From contig SRSI01000072.1 in NCBI GenBank assembly GCA_005656395.1, forward strand, positions 124,001 to 188,000: a stretch of 64,000 nucleotides of DNA. Direction: 5' to 3'. The notes beneath the pieces are model-generated. The model did not search any database. It worked only from the letters and a program-made list of their open reading frames with translations, and had not been told where the DNA came from. The position numbers and the translations under genes are program-made. Below, one piece after another: positions 35,833-47,712 of the stretch; within the stretch, counting starts at the first letter, position 1; each line of letters opens with the position of its first letter. The DNA comes from Strongyloides papillosus (taxonomy: Eukaryota; Nematoda; Chromadorea; Rhabditida; Strongyloididae).

Positions 35833-36749
35833 AAACTTGATCAAATTTTACGACTAAACATTTAATAAATGTATTTTTTTCCAACTTAGGGGGAAAAATG
35901 TGTCTTAAAACATTTGGTTCATAATTGACTAAGTTATGTTTAAAAAACACCACTTTTTCGACACATTTTTGTATATTTTTTTACCAGAAATAACTCTTTC
36001 CAAAGTTGGTGAAATTTTATGGTTTATGACGCATTTGAAAAGTAAATTTAGAAATAAGGAGAAAAGTAAATACTTAAAAGATTAATAAAAAATGAATCAA
36101 GTAATGGATCAAAAGATGATCATTTTTTTAGTAAAAATTAAAATTTTCTAAAATTATAATTTTATTCAAAGTTGTTAAAGAAAATAAAGCTAAATTTAGT
36201 ACGTAGAACAAAGTCTTGCATAAAATATGAAAACTATAGCAACGTTTGTAGCTTAAAAACGAAAGAAGTTATTTTAGGTATTAATTTTTTTGTTTTTTCA
36301 TCTATATATTTGTAAAATTAAGGTAGATATGTAGTTAATAAAGCAATGATATTAAATTATTTATACTAATTTAAATAATATAATAGAAAGTCACTTAAAT
36401 TAATACTTGGAATGATTCAAATGTTCATTTTTATCCACTTTTTGGATATAAATAAAATTCTTTGTGTTTGGTAAATTTTTATTTAACTAAACAGTTTCAA
36501 TAAATGTAAACGTTGTAAAATGATTTTCAGACTCAGAAATATTTCATATGTCATAACAATGTATTTTCGACTATCTTTTTTTTCCAGAAATGTATAATTT
36601 AATGAAACAATTTTTTTATATGCATACGTGCATTGAAAATTTAGTATAAAAATGCTTTTATAAAAAATATGCTTCGCAGACCAACCCTAATTTGCCGAAG
36701 GCGGATTTAAGGCTGATTTTATAAAATTAAAAGAAGTATGTTATTTTTT

Positions 36750-37629
36750 CTAATTTTTCAACATCGTTAAAAATTCTTTATTAATAGTATATGAAATATT
36801 ATTGCATTTCCTATTGTTAACTGTTCATATTTAGAGCATAAATCCAAATAAGAACAAGTTCGAAAATACGATATTTTTGAAATATGCGTAAAAATGCTTT
36901 TATAGGATAATAATAGTATAAAACAGTATGAAATACAAATAAATAATAAAAAATTAAAGATTTTTCAAAATATCTAAGTAATGAAAATTATTGAAATTTT
37001 TTATCAATATATAAACAAATAAGCAATATTTTGTAAATTATCATACTTTTTGATAATAATATTATTATTTAATATCAAATACAATGAAAAAAATAATGTT
37101 TGTAACTTAATTTTTTACCAAAAGTACAAAATTAACAATTTTGGTAAATCATAAATTTTGCTATTCTAGTTTGATTTTAATGACATTATACTCATTCGAT
37201 AGATCATCGTTTACTCTATTAGAATAATGATACCACATTTGCTATAATCTTTTCAACAAACTGTAATTTAAAAAAACCACAAATTTTTTCCAAAAATCAA
37301 GGTGTTTTGTTTTAATTAAAAATAAAATAATGTTAATGAAGTTTAATATATATGATATGGCAGATTGTAATACAAAAGTAATTAAGCTTTCGACCTGTAA
37401 AAGAATTATCTCAATGTCTTTTTATTAAAAAAAGCTATCTGCACAAATAGAGCAAAAACACTTTTTTTAAATATCCATAAGTCCTGATGAAACCATAATT
37501 ATTTAATGAGACAAAAAATAATAAATATTACTTCACTAAACTACTAAGTCACAAAATTTCACGCCTTTATCTCAGGAAGGAAAAAATTACTAACGTTCGC
37601 AAGTGGAGAGTTACTTTTGAGACACCCTG
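36750..37629. repeat. Half MITE with a CAGGGTGTCTC end (left arm)
   Basis: Ends at GAGACACCCTG followed by TATA. The sequence inside resembles 1-580 (for example 'tcgtttactctattagaata'). Only one terminal repeat is recognisable. It is duplicated as 45916-46795 in the other arm, so it was present before the arms were last homogenised. Confidence 0.6.
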
Positions 37630-37949
37630 TATATTTATCTTATATTGTATTCTTATCATTTCATCCAGGCAACGGCAATAAATTAAATTCTACTTATATC
37701 ATAAAAATATGTTGACATTGAAAAAAGTTATACACATTTTAATTTTTATGACAAATCTGGAGACATTTTGTACTTAAACAATTATTTATTTAAAAGTTTT
37801 TGTTTACAAAAAATGCTTATTTAAATATATTTATTTTTATATTAAATTTTTGACGTAATTAATATGACTAATTACATTAGAAATAAATAAAGGTGAGTAT
37901 ATTAAATGTACTTCTATTTAAAATTATATTATATTTATTACAATTTTGT

Positions 37950-39172
37950 TTAAAGATTTTTTGATTTATCATCGTTAACTTCTTCATAAGAAATATTTAA
38001 ATAATTATATTTGCTATTACCATTAAAAACTACAAATACTTCACTAGACAATGCAGGAAGTTCAACACTTGAACTATTTTTACATAGATAGACACCTTTT
38101 GCGCCTTTATCTTCACGAACTAAAACTTCTAGATATAAATTACTATTCTCGCATTGGCTATTTTCATATTCTAATTTTTCAACTGTAACTTTTACTTTTT
38201 TTCCGTTATTCTTTGATTTTATTTTATAATGGCAACTTCCACTAATACCTGTTATTTCTAAATTACTCTTTTTTTCTTCTGCCACCAAATTTTGTTGTGA
38301 AGGGCATTGGGTACTAGTGTTAGGTACAAAATCTGTACATTTTTCACCTGTCAAATATTCTGGACATTTGCATTTTTTTTGAAATTCAGAAGTAGGAGGA
38401 TGATATCCACCGTATTCACAGTTGATAGTTGTTGAAACACTATCACAATAATAGTAAAACATATGTTTATAGTCATTATGGCGAAAAACTTTACCGTTAC
38501 CAAAAGAAGGTTGATATGCTTTATATAAATTAACAGTATAAGTTTGTTTTCCATTCCCTACACTTCCAAAGTAAGGATTAAAGAACATTGGAGATCCAAA
38601 ATCAAATTCTGTATCTTTTAAATATGTTATGTCATCTTTTTTTGTTTGTTTGTAATATTTTTCAAATTCTGGCTTGATATGACTGCTATTAACAGTTACA
38701 TCACTATCTCTATCATGACGTCCAACTTCTGGGATTATATTTAGAGCCTGACCTATGTAAAAAGATAAGTTTTTATAATTATCATACACATCCTTTTTTA
38801 AATACACGGTTGTTGGATTTTGTGGATCTACAGATAATTTTATTTCATTTTCTTTCTCCGTTACTTCGAAGTTAATACCTATATCTTCTTTAACTGGGCC
38901 TTCTTTTTTTTCTTTAAAATTCAAACAAGTAAATCTATTTATTTGACGAAATATTCTTCTTAATATGTCACTTGACATACCGTTTTGATAATAGTAGGTA
39001 GCCTCTCCAGATTTTTTGTGATATGGTGGAGTTTTTGTTGGAGAAGACGCACTTTGAATATTTTTTTCACTAGCTTCTTGTGCCGACTAAAAGATATATT
39101 ACATTTAACATAAAAACTTACACATAGCATTATGTATAGTGAAACTAAGGAAAATACAAAAGAAATCTTCAT
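37950..39172 (-). CDS. Astacin-like protein with dead active site (left copy)
   Basis: Two exons: 39122-39172 (17 codons) and 37950-39086, joined across a 35-nt GT..AG intron at 39087-39121 in phase 0, giving 395 residues. Exon 1 encodes a signal peptide (MKISFVFSLVSLYIMLC). The proregion is very short. A degenerate astacin domain follows: YYYQNGMS, then RFTCLNFKEK. At the zinc site FYIGQALNIIPE (126-137) replaces HExxHxxGxxHE, so all three histidines and the catalytic Glu position are lost, although the following R-x-D-R-D is kept. The Met-turn reads SPMFF, with Met kept and its His and Tyr changed. An EGF-like module (C240, C256, C258, C267) and a CUB-like tail complete it. It is a predicted secreted pseudoprotease. 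Family and host parallels point to nematode astacins; its function is unknown. The original 342- and 101-codon frames are parts of this spliced gene. Confidence 0.85.
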
Positions 39173-39954
39173 TATTAAATTATAAGAGAAAAAACTATTT
39201 TGATAAAACGTGAAAAACTTGGAGATTAAATACAATTTTTTGACAATAAAGATCTTATTAATCAAATAGTATTAAAGTTTATTTATTAATCAATCAAAAT
39301 TTCTAATTAATTTACTGCAATATAAGTTTAAAAATGATATAATTAACATAAAATTTGTTTAATAAAATAAATATTGACAATATATTTTATAGTAAATATT
39401 TCAAAATTTGCAAGAATATTAAATAATTGTTTAGTAATAATACCAAAAATTATCTTTTGAAAAGTATTGTAGTAAAGTAAATCTATCAAAGTAATTTTTT
39501 GTTTTTTAATATTTACTACGTCAATGCTTATAACATTATATTATTAATATAAAAAATTTATGATTTTGTAAAAAACCTGTGCCTAAAGTAATTATACATA
39601 AAATTCTTTTCAGCTAAATTAAAATTTCCTTTTAGACACCCTTAAATGTGGAAATAAAATATTTTTTTAATAAATTAATAATCTATATATTTTCAAAAAA
39701 ATTAGTCAATGCCCACAGATTTGGTTTTATAAATATTAAAATTTTTTAAAGCTTTAAAAATTAAAAATAAATTTTATTTTTTTAAATACATATTCTTATT
39801 TTAAATTAACATTAAAAATATATAAAATAAAAATTTTTTTTGAAAAATTTAAAATACGTGTTTCAGAATAAAAGATTAAATTGGTAGTTTATTTTCACAA
39901 ATAAGGAAGATATAAAAAACTAAGTAATAAGTTAATAATTTAAAAAGGAAAACT

Positions 39955-40005
39955 CACCCTCTCTGAACTATGAGGAGGTTAATGTTAGTTGACTAAGAGA
40001 GGGTG
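39955..40005. repeat. Hairpin CACCCTCTCT...AGAGAGGGTG (left arm)
   Basis: A perfect 10-bp stem with a 31-nt loop, G+C-rich against an AT-rich background, about 780 bp upstream of the left astacin start. The mirror copy is 43540-43590. No protein or RNA family is recognised. Confidence 0.6.
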
Positions 40006-40548
40006 CCATAGTATTTTTGTTATTATTTACAGATGGAAAAATTCATGACAAACAATCAATCATGACTATTTGATTGTATCATGAAACAATACGTTTCTTG
40101 AAAAACTCGAACAAGGTGGGACAAGCATAAAACTAATACCCACATTTTAGATTCTTAAACAATACCCCTAGGTGACGTATTACCACATATAAAATATTAG
40201 CTTCATATCTCTACTCTTCGCGTTTTTATGGCTTCAGAAACTTTCCGACCATGATTGCGTATCTCGAAAACTACTTTATGAAACTATAACAATATCTATA
40301 TTAATCTTCACCATTTTTTAAGTACTTTTCAAGTACCAAGATAAATTTCAAAAAATCTTACTTATAAGTATATTTTGTGACAGAAAATTATAAAAAATGA
40401 AAAATTTCAATCTGGAAAACATTGAATTCAAATTTAGCGTGTCTGAAAACCTATATATACGTTTTCAAATTATTCAAAAAGTACTGAGAAAAAAGTTTTA
40501 CGTGAAAAATTTTGAACATAATTTTCAAAATCAACAAAATTCATTTTA

Positions 40549-42996
40549 CTAACAAATACATGTTTATATTTTATTTTTAACACTCAAAATTATATTTTTT
40601 TTTATCAAACATTACATTTTTCGCTTTATATATAATTTGAAAAAAATATTTGTAAACTTCGGATAAATAAAGTAAACAAAAATTTAGATACTTACTTTAT
40701 TGTCTTTAAATAATGCATCTTTTTAGTATATCACAGAAATTTTTATTGCAAAAAATTTATTCTTTACATATGCATTAATTTTGAAATTGGTTGCCCATAA
40801 TCGCGCATCTCAATAATGAGTTTATGTGAATTTATAACAATATTTTTTTATCAGTTTTAAAGATAATAGTTAATCTTTAATAATAATTATTGAAATTCTT
40901 AATTTTATGTTTATTTCTAACGCAAAACTATAGAAGACGGAAATAATTCTAATCTTGAAAACACTAAACTCGAATTCAACATGATTGAAAGTGAATGCGT
41001 ATGTTTTTGACTTATTGAGGTTGTGTCGAGGAAAAAAGTTCTGCATGATAATATAGTAAAATTTATTATGAGTCAAATTGTCATTGTATTTCATAGTAAT
41101 ATTATTAATTAGACAAGAAGAAGACTTGTAATTAATATTAACTACCAAGAGTTATTTTTGATCAATACAAAACTACTATTATGAATACAATGTGTCCTGT
41201 AGAATATTTTGATTATTTGAATATAAATAGCTTAATTTTGGATATTTTGCTTATTTGATAATTTAACTTCTTTTATATAAAATATTTGAAGATTGTCATT
41301 AAAAGTCAAGTTTAAAAGATTTATATTAACGTCGGTAAAAATTTTAAAACATTGCTGTCGTGGAAATAGTTAAAATACTTGAGTATAAATTTAATACTTT
41401 AAAATAATAATATGAATCATTTAATAGCTTAACTTCTTTTTATAATATCTTTTAAGACTCATTATTAGAAGTTAACCTTAGATATAATTATGGGTGCTCT
41501 TACCATGATTTTTTATTTTCTAAATTTGATAACAAAATACACAAAATGAAAGTATTACAGTTTATCTTACCATCTTTAAAATACTGTTTATCACAATCGA
41601 TATTAAAACGTGATATCATATAAAAATAAGATTGATAACATACTACATTTTATCTCATTTTGATGAATATAATTTCTACCGATTGTTTCAATATATAATA
41701 GTGCAGACGTAAAATTTGTATGCAAAATGATGTAGAATGTACTTCTTAAAATAGGTAAAACCTCATAATATAAGATGCTATTTTATAATCTGCTTTTTTG
41801 ATATAAAATGTTTTCATCGAATACGTATGTTTAGTCTTCTTTGTGTTTTAAATATAGAAATTTAAAAATTTAGCTATCTTCCACAATAAAGAGAAGTAAG
41901 CGTTAAATCTTGTAAAATACTATTAATTAATTAGTATTATTTAGTGGTTTATTTCCTGTTCATTGTAAAAATTTTTTACAATTATGCATAGTTATTCTTT
42001 ACTTTTTTATTATAAACGGAAATGAAAAATGTTTTTCAAGATTTATATAGTTGGCTTCTAACAATATACGATGAAATACGATATAGAAATCATATTGATT
42101 TCTTTAATGACAGTAATTTCATAAAAGTTTTAAGATATTAAAAGCGTTGTGATTGTTCATAACAATAAAATTCTATATTTTATGAATGAAAATATACATC
42201 TTGATCGACAATAATAGAATTTTTTTAACCTTCATTAAAACTTGAGTTTTAAAAACATTCCTAAATTATTTTGCAAAAAAGAAGTTAAACTACCAAATAA
42301 GCAAAATATCAAAAATTAAACCATATTTGCTAAAACAATAGAAAAAGTTTACAAGACACACTATCTTCAGAATATTAATTTTGTATAAAAAAAATTTAAT
42401 TATTAGTGATTAATACTAATTATAAGTCTTATTCTGAACTAATTAATGATATTATTGTAAAAATACAATAACAATTTTGACTAATAATAAATGTTACTAT
42501 ATTGTCATGCAGAATTTTTTTCCTCGACACAATTTAATAAACCAAGAGCATATATATTCGTTTTCGGTTATGTAAAATTCGAATTTAATATTTTTAAAAT
42601 TCGGATTTTTTTTTCTCTATACTCTTGGGTAAATTGAACGTTAAAGTATGAATTTTAAAAATTTAATTTAATGTATTTAAAAGGCTTAAAAATAGTAGAG
42701 AATGATATTGTTATAACTTTATACAATTATTTTTAGAAAGCGCAATTGTTCAAAAGGTTTCAAAACCATATATACATACAGTGGAAGTTTATTCGACTAA
42801 AGATATTTTTGTGATAATATATCATAAAAATGCAAAATTTAAGTATAAAAAAAAAGTGCCAAGATTTTTGCTTGTCTGAGCATTTCAGAGCTTCTTCAGC
42901 ATTTTTTAAGTTGACCAAAATGTAGAAAAAAATGTATGAAGAAATAAAATGTAATTTTAACTGATAAAAAGCAAAATATGTTTATAATTTTGCTAT
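40549..42996. repeat. Central region with decayed inverted symmetry
   Basis: This 2,448-bp spacer is not random. Its halves are still inverted copies at lower identity. Positions 41022-41047 (TGTGTCGAGGAAAAAAGTTC...) pair with 42506-42530, and 41234-41274 (GATATTTTGCTTATTTG...) pair with 42281-42318. Both sum to about 83552, within a few bases of the arm axis. No gene is visible; the 92-codon minus frame at 40870-41148 lacks any domain and is not conserved in the mirror half. Confidence 0.7.
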
Positions 42997-43539
42997 TAAA
43001 ATGAATTTTGTTGATTTTGAAAATTATGTTCAAAATTTTTCACGTAAAACTTTTTTCTCAGTACTTTTTGAATAATTTGAAAACGTATATATAGGTTTTC
43101 AGACACGCTAAATTTGAATTCAATGTTTTCCAGATTGAAATTTTTCATTTTTTATAATTTTCTGTCACAAAATATACTTATAAGTAAGATTTTTTGAAAT
43201 TTATCTTGGTACTTGAAAAGTACTTAAAAAATGGTGAAGATTAATATAGATATTGTTATAGTTTCATAAAGTAGTTTTCGAGATACGCAATCATGGTCGG
43301 AAAGTTTCTGAAGCCATAAAAACGCGAAGAGTAGAGATATGAAGCTAATATTTTATATGTGGTAATACGTCACCTAGGGGTATTGTTTAAGAATCTAAAA
43401 TGTGGGTATTAGTTTTATGCTTGTCCCACCTTGTTCGAGTTTTTCAAGAAACGTATTGTTTCATGATACAATCAAATAGTCATGATTGATTGTTTGTCAT
43501 GAATTTTTCCATCTGTAAATAATAACAAAAATACTATGG

Positions 43540-43590
43540 CACCCTCTCTTAGTCAACTAACATTAACCTCCTCATAGTTCAGAGAGGGTG
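43540..43590. repeat. Hairpin CACCCTCTCT...AGAGAGGGTG (right arm)
   Basis: Mirror copy of 39955-40005, about 780 bp upstream of the right astacin start, with the same 10-bp stem. Confidence 0.6.
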
Positions 43591-44372
43591 AGTTTTCCTT
43601 TTTAAATTATTAACTTATTACTTAGTTTTTTATATCTTCCTTATTTGTGAAAATAAACTACCAATTTAATCTTTTATTCTGAAACACGTATTTTAAATTT
43701 TTCAAAAAAAATTTTTATTTTATATATTTTTAATGTTAATTTAAAATAAGAATATGTATTTAAAAAAATAAAATTTATTTTTAATTTTTAAAGCTTTAAA
43801 AAATTTTAATATTTATAAAACCAAATCTGTGGGCATTGACTAATTTTTTTGAAAATATATAGATTATTAATTTATTAAAAAAATATTTTATTTCCACATT
43901 TAAGGGTGTCTAAAAGGAAATTTTAATTTAGCTGAAAAGAATTTTATGTATAATTACTTTAGGCACAGGTTTTTTACAAAATCATAAATTTTTTATATTA
44001 ATAATATAATGTTATAAGCATTGACGTAGTAAATATTAAAAAACAAAAAATTACTTTGATAGATTTACTTTACTACAATACTTTTCAAAAGATAATTTTT
44101 GGTATTATTACTAAACAATTATTTAATATTCTTGCAAATTTTGAAATATTTACTATAAAATATATTGTCAATATTTATTTTATTAAACAAATTTTATGTT
44201 AATTATATCATTTTTAAACTTATATTGCAGTAAATTAATTAGAAATTTTGATTGATTAATAAATAAACTTTAATACTATTTGATTAATAAGATCTTTATT
44301 GTCAAAAAATTGTATTTAATCTCCAAGTTTTTCACGTTTTATCAAAATAGTTTTTTCTCTTATAATTTAATA

Positions 44373-45595
44373 ATGAAGATTTCTTTTGTATTTTCCTTAG
44401 TTTCACTATACATAATGCTATGTGTAAGTTTTTATGTTAAATGTAATATATCTTTTAGTCGGCACAAGAAGCTAGTGAAAAAAATATTCAAAGTGCGTCT
44501 TCTCCAACAAAAACTCCACCATATCACAAAAAATCTGGAGAGGCTACCTACTATTATCAAAACGGTATGTCAAGTGACATATTAAGAAGAATATTTCGTC
44601 AAATAAATAGATTTACTTGTTTGAATTTTAAAGAAAAAAAAGAAGGCCCAGTTAAAGAAGATATAGGTATTAACTTCGAAGTAACGGAGAAAGAAAATGA
44701 AATAAAATTATCTGTAGATCCACAAAATCCAACAACCGTGTATTTAAAAAAGGATGTGTATGATAATTATAAAAACTTATCTTTTTACATAGGTCAGGCT
44801 CTAAATATAATCCCAGAAGTTGGACGTCATGATAGAGATAGTGATGTAACTGTTAATAGCAGTCATATCAAGCCAGAATTTGAAAAATATTACAAACAAA
44901 CAAAAAAAGATGACATAACATATTTAAAAGATACAGAATTTGATTTTGGATCTCCAATGTTCTTTAATCCTTACTTTGGAAGTGTAGGGAATGGAAAACA
45001 AACTTATACTGTTAATTTATATAAAGCATATCAACCTTCTTTTGGTAACGGTAAAGTTTTTCGCCATAATGACTATAAACATATGTTTTACTATTATTGT
45101 GATAGTGTTTCAACAACTATCAACTGTGAATACGGTGGATATCATCCTCCTACTTCTGAATTTCAAAAAAAATGCAAATGTCCAGAATATTTGACAGGTG
45201 AAAAATGTACAGATTTTGTACCTAACACTAGTACCCAATGCCCTTCACAACAAAATTTGGTGGCAGAAGAAAAAAAGAGTAATTTAGAAATAACAGGTAT
45301 TAGTGGAAGTTGCCATTATAAAATAAAATCAAAGAATAACGGAAAAAAAGTAAAAGTTACAGTTGAAAAATTAGAATATGAAAATAGCCAATGCGAGAAT
45401 AGTAATTTATATCTAGAAGTTTTAGTTCGTGAAGATAAAGGCGCAAAAGGTGTCTATCTATGTAAAAATAGTTCAAGTGTTGAACTTCCTGCATTGTCTA
45501 GTGAAGTATTTGTAGTTTTTAATGGTAATAGCAAATATAATTATTTAAATATTTCTTATGAAGAAGTTAACGATGATAAATCAAAAAATCTTTAA
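44373..45595 (+). CDS. Astacin-like protein with dead active site (right copy)
   Basis: Exons 44373-44423 and 44459-45595 are joined over a 35-nt intron (GTAAGTTT...TTTTAG, 44424-44458) in phase 0. I start at the ATG at 44373 because it opens a clean signal peptide; the longer frame from 44280 runs through the intron and is not the protein. The 395-residue product appears identical to that of the left copy, with the same loss of the HExxHxxGxxH ligands, the same EGF-like cysteines and the same CUB-like tail. Both copies are fully open, which argues for constraint, recent duplication or ongoing gene conversion rather than decay. The two genes are divergently arranged about the palindrome axis, about 5.2 kb apart. 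The 67-codon frame at 44991-45194 and its mirror at 38351-38554 are shadows. Confidence 0.85.
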
Positions 45596-45915
45596 ACAAA
45601 ATTGTAATAAATATAATATAATTTTAAATAGAAGTACATTTAATATACTCACCTTTATTTATTTCTAATGTAATTAGTCATATTAATTACGTCAAAAATT
45701 TAATATAAAAATAAATATATTTAAATAAGCATTTTTTGTAAACAAAAACTTTTAAATAAATAATTGTTTAAGTACAAAATGTCTCCAGATTTGTCATAAA
45801 AATTAAAATGTGTATAACTTTTTTCAATGTCAACATATTTTTATGATATAAGTAGAATTTAATTTATTGCCGTTGCCTGGATGAAATGATAAGAATACAA
45901 TATAAGATAAATATA

Positions 45916-46795
45916 CAGGGTGTCTCAAAAGTAACTCTCCACTTGCGAACGTTAGTAATTTTTTCCTTCCTGAGATAAAGGCGTGAAATTTTGTGACTTA
46001 GTAGTTTAGTGAAGTAATATTTATTATTTTTTGTCTCATTAAATAATTATGGTTTCATCAGGACTTATGGATATTTAAAAAAAGTGTTTTTGCTCTATTT
46101 GTGCAGATAGCTTTTTTTAATAAAAAGACATTGAGATAATTCTTTTACAGGTCGAAAGCTTAATTACTTTTGTATTACAATCTGCCATATCATATATATT
46201 AAACTTCATTAACATTATTTTATTTTTAATTAAAACAAAACACCTTGATTTTTGGAAAAAATTTGTGGTTTTTTTAAATTACAGTTTGTTGAAAAGATTA
46301 TAGCAAATGTGGTATCATTATTCTAATAGAGTAAACGATGATCTATCGAATGAGTATAATGTCATTAAAATCAAACTAGAATAGCAAAATTTATGATTTA
46401 CCAAAATTGTTAATTTTGTACTTTTGGTAAAAAATTAAGTTACAAACATTATTTTTTTCATTGTATTTGATATTAAATAATAATATTATTATCAAAAAGT
46501 ATGATAATTTACAAAATATTGCTTATTTGTTTATATATTGATAAAAAATTTCAATAATTTTCATTACTTAGATATTTTGAAAAATCTTTAATTTTTTATT
46601 ATTTATTTGTATTTCATACTGTTTTATACTATTATTATCCTATAAAAGCATTTTTACGCATATTTCAAAAATATCGTATTTTCGAACTTGTTCTTATTTG
46701 GATTTATGCTCTAAATATGAACAGTTAACAATAGGAAATGCAATAATATTTCATATACTATTAATAAAGAATTTTTAACGATGTTGAAAAATTAG
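45916..46795. repeat. Half MITE with a CAGGGTGTCTC end (right arm)
   Basis: Starts CAGGGTGTCTCAAAAGTAAC after TA. It is the mirror of 36750-37629. Confidence 0.6.
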
Positions 46796-47712
46796 AAAAA
46801 ATAACATACTTCTTTTAATTTTATAAAATCAGCCTTAAATCCGCCTTCGGCAAATTAGGGTTGGTCTGCGAAGCATATTTTTTATAAAAGCATTTTTATA
46901 CTAAATTTTCAATGCACGTATGCATATAAAAAAATTGTTTCATTAAATTATACATTTCTGGAAAAAAAAGATAGTCGAAAATACATTGTTATGACATATG
47001 AAATATTTCTGAGTCTGAAAATCATTTTACAACGTTTACATTTATTGAAACTGTTTAGTTAAATAAAAATTTACCAAACACAAAGAATTTTATTTATATC
47101 CAAAAAGTGGATAAAAATGAACATTTGAATCATTCCAAGTATTAATTTAAGTGACTTTCTATTATATTATTTAAATTAGTATAAATAATTTAATATCATT
47201 GCTTTATTAACTACATATCTACCTTAATTTTACAAATATATAGATGAAAAAACAAAAAAATTAATACCTAAAATAACTTCTTTCGTTTTTAAGCTACAAA
47301 CGTTGCTATAGTTTTCATATTTTATGCAAGACTTTGTTCTACGTACTAAATTTAGCTTTATTTTCTTTAACAACTTTGAATAAAATTATAATTTTAGAAA
47401 ATTTTAATTTTTACTAAAAAAATGATCATCTTTTGATCCATTACTTGATTCATTTTTTATTAATCTTTTAAGTATTTACTTTTCTCCTTATTTCTAAATT
47501 TACTTTTCAAATGCGTCATAAACCATAAAATTTCACCAACTTTGGAAAGAGTTATTTCTGGTAAAAAAATATACAAAAATGTGTCGAAAAAGTGGTGTTT
47601 TTTAAACATAACTTAGTCAATTATGAACCAAATGTTTTAAGACACATTTTTCCCCCTAAGTTGGAAAAAAATACATTTATTAAATGTTTAGTCGTAAAAT
47701 TTGATCAAGTTT

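Larger units (their letters stand above)
35833..40548 (+). repeat. Left arm of the palindrome (4,716 bp)
   Basis: Reverse complement of 42997-47712. Every pair of positions I compared sums to 83545, so no net indels separate the arms, and all compared stretches are identical, coding and non-coding. The first mismatch outward is at 35832/47713 and inward at 40549/42996. The arm holds the minus-strand astacin gene (37950-39172), a half MITE (36750-37629) and a stable hairpin (39955-40005). Confidence 0.92.
42997..47712 (-). repeat. Right arm of the palindrome (4,716 bp)
   Basis: Reverse complement of 35833-40548, identical wherever compared. It holds the plus-strand astacin gene (44373-45595), the half MITE at 45916-46795 and the hairpin at 43540-43590. 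Confidence 0.92.

Noticed and set aside
44280..44585. 101-codon frame over the astacin 5' region (and its mirror 38960-39265) as a separate gene
   Set aside because: It reads through a GT..AG intron. The spliced model gives one continuous secreted protein.
35833..47712. Palindrome as a plain assembly artefact
   Set aside because: The centre and outer arrays differ between sides, and unit numbers are unequal, which a mirrored misassembly would not produce. It still needs long-read confirmation.
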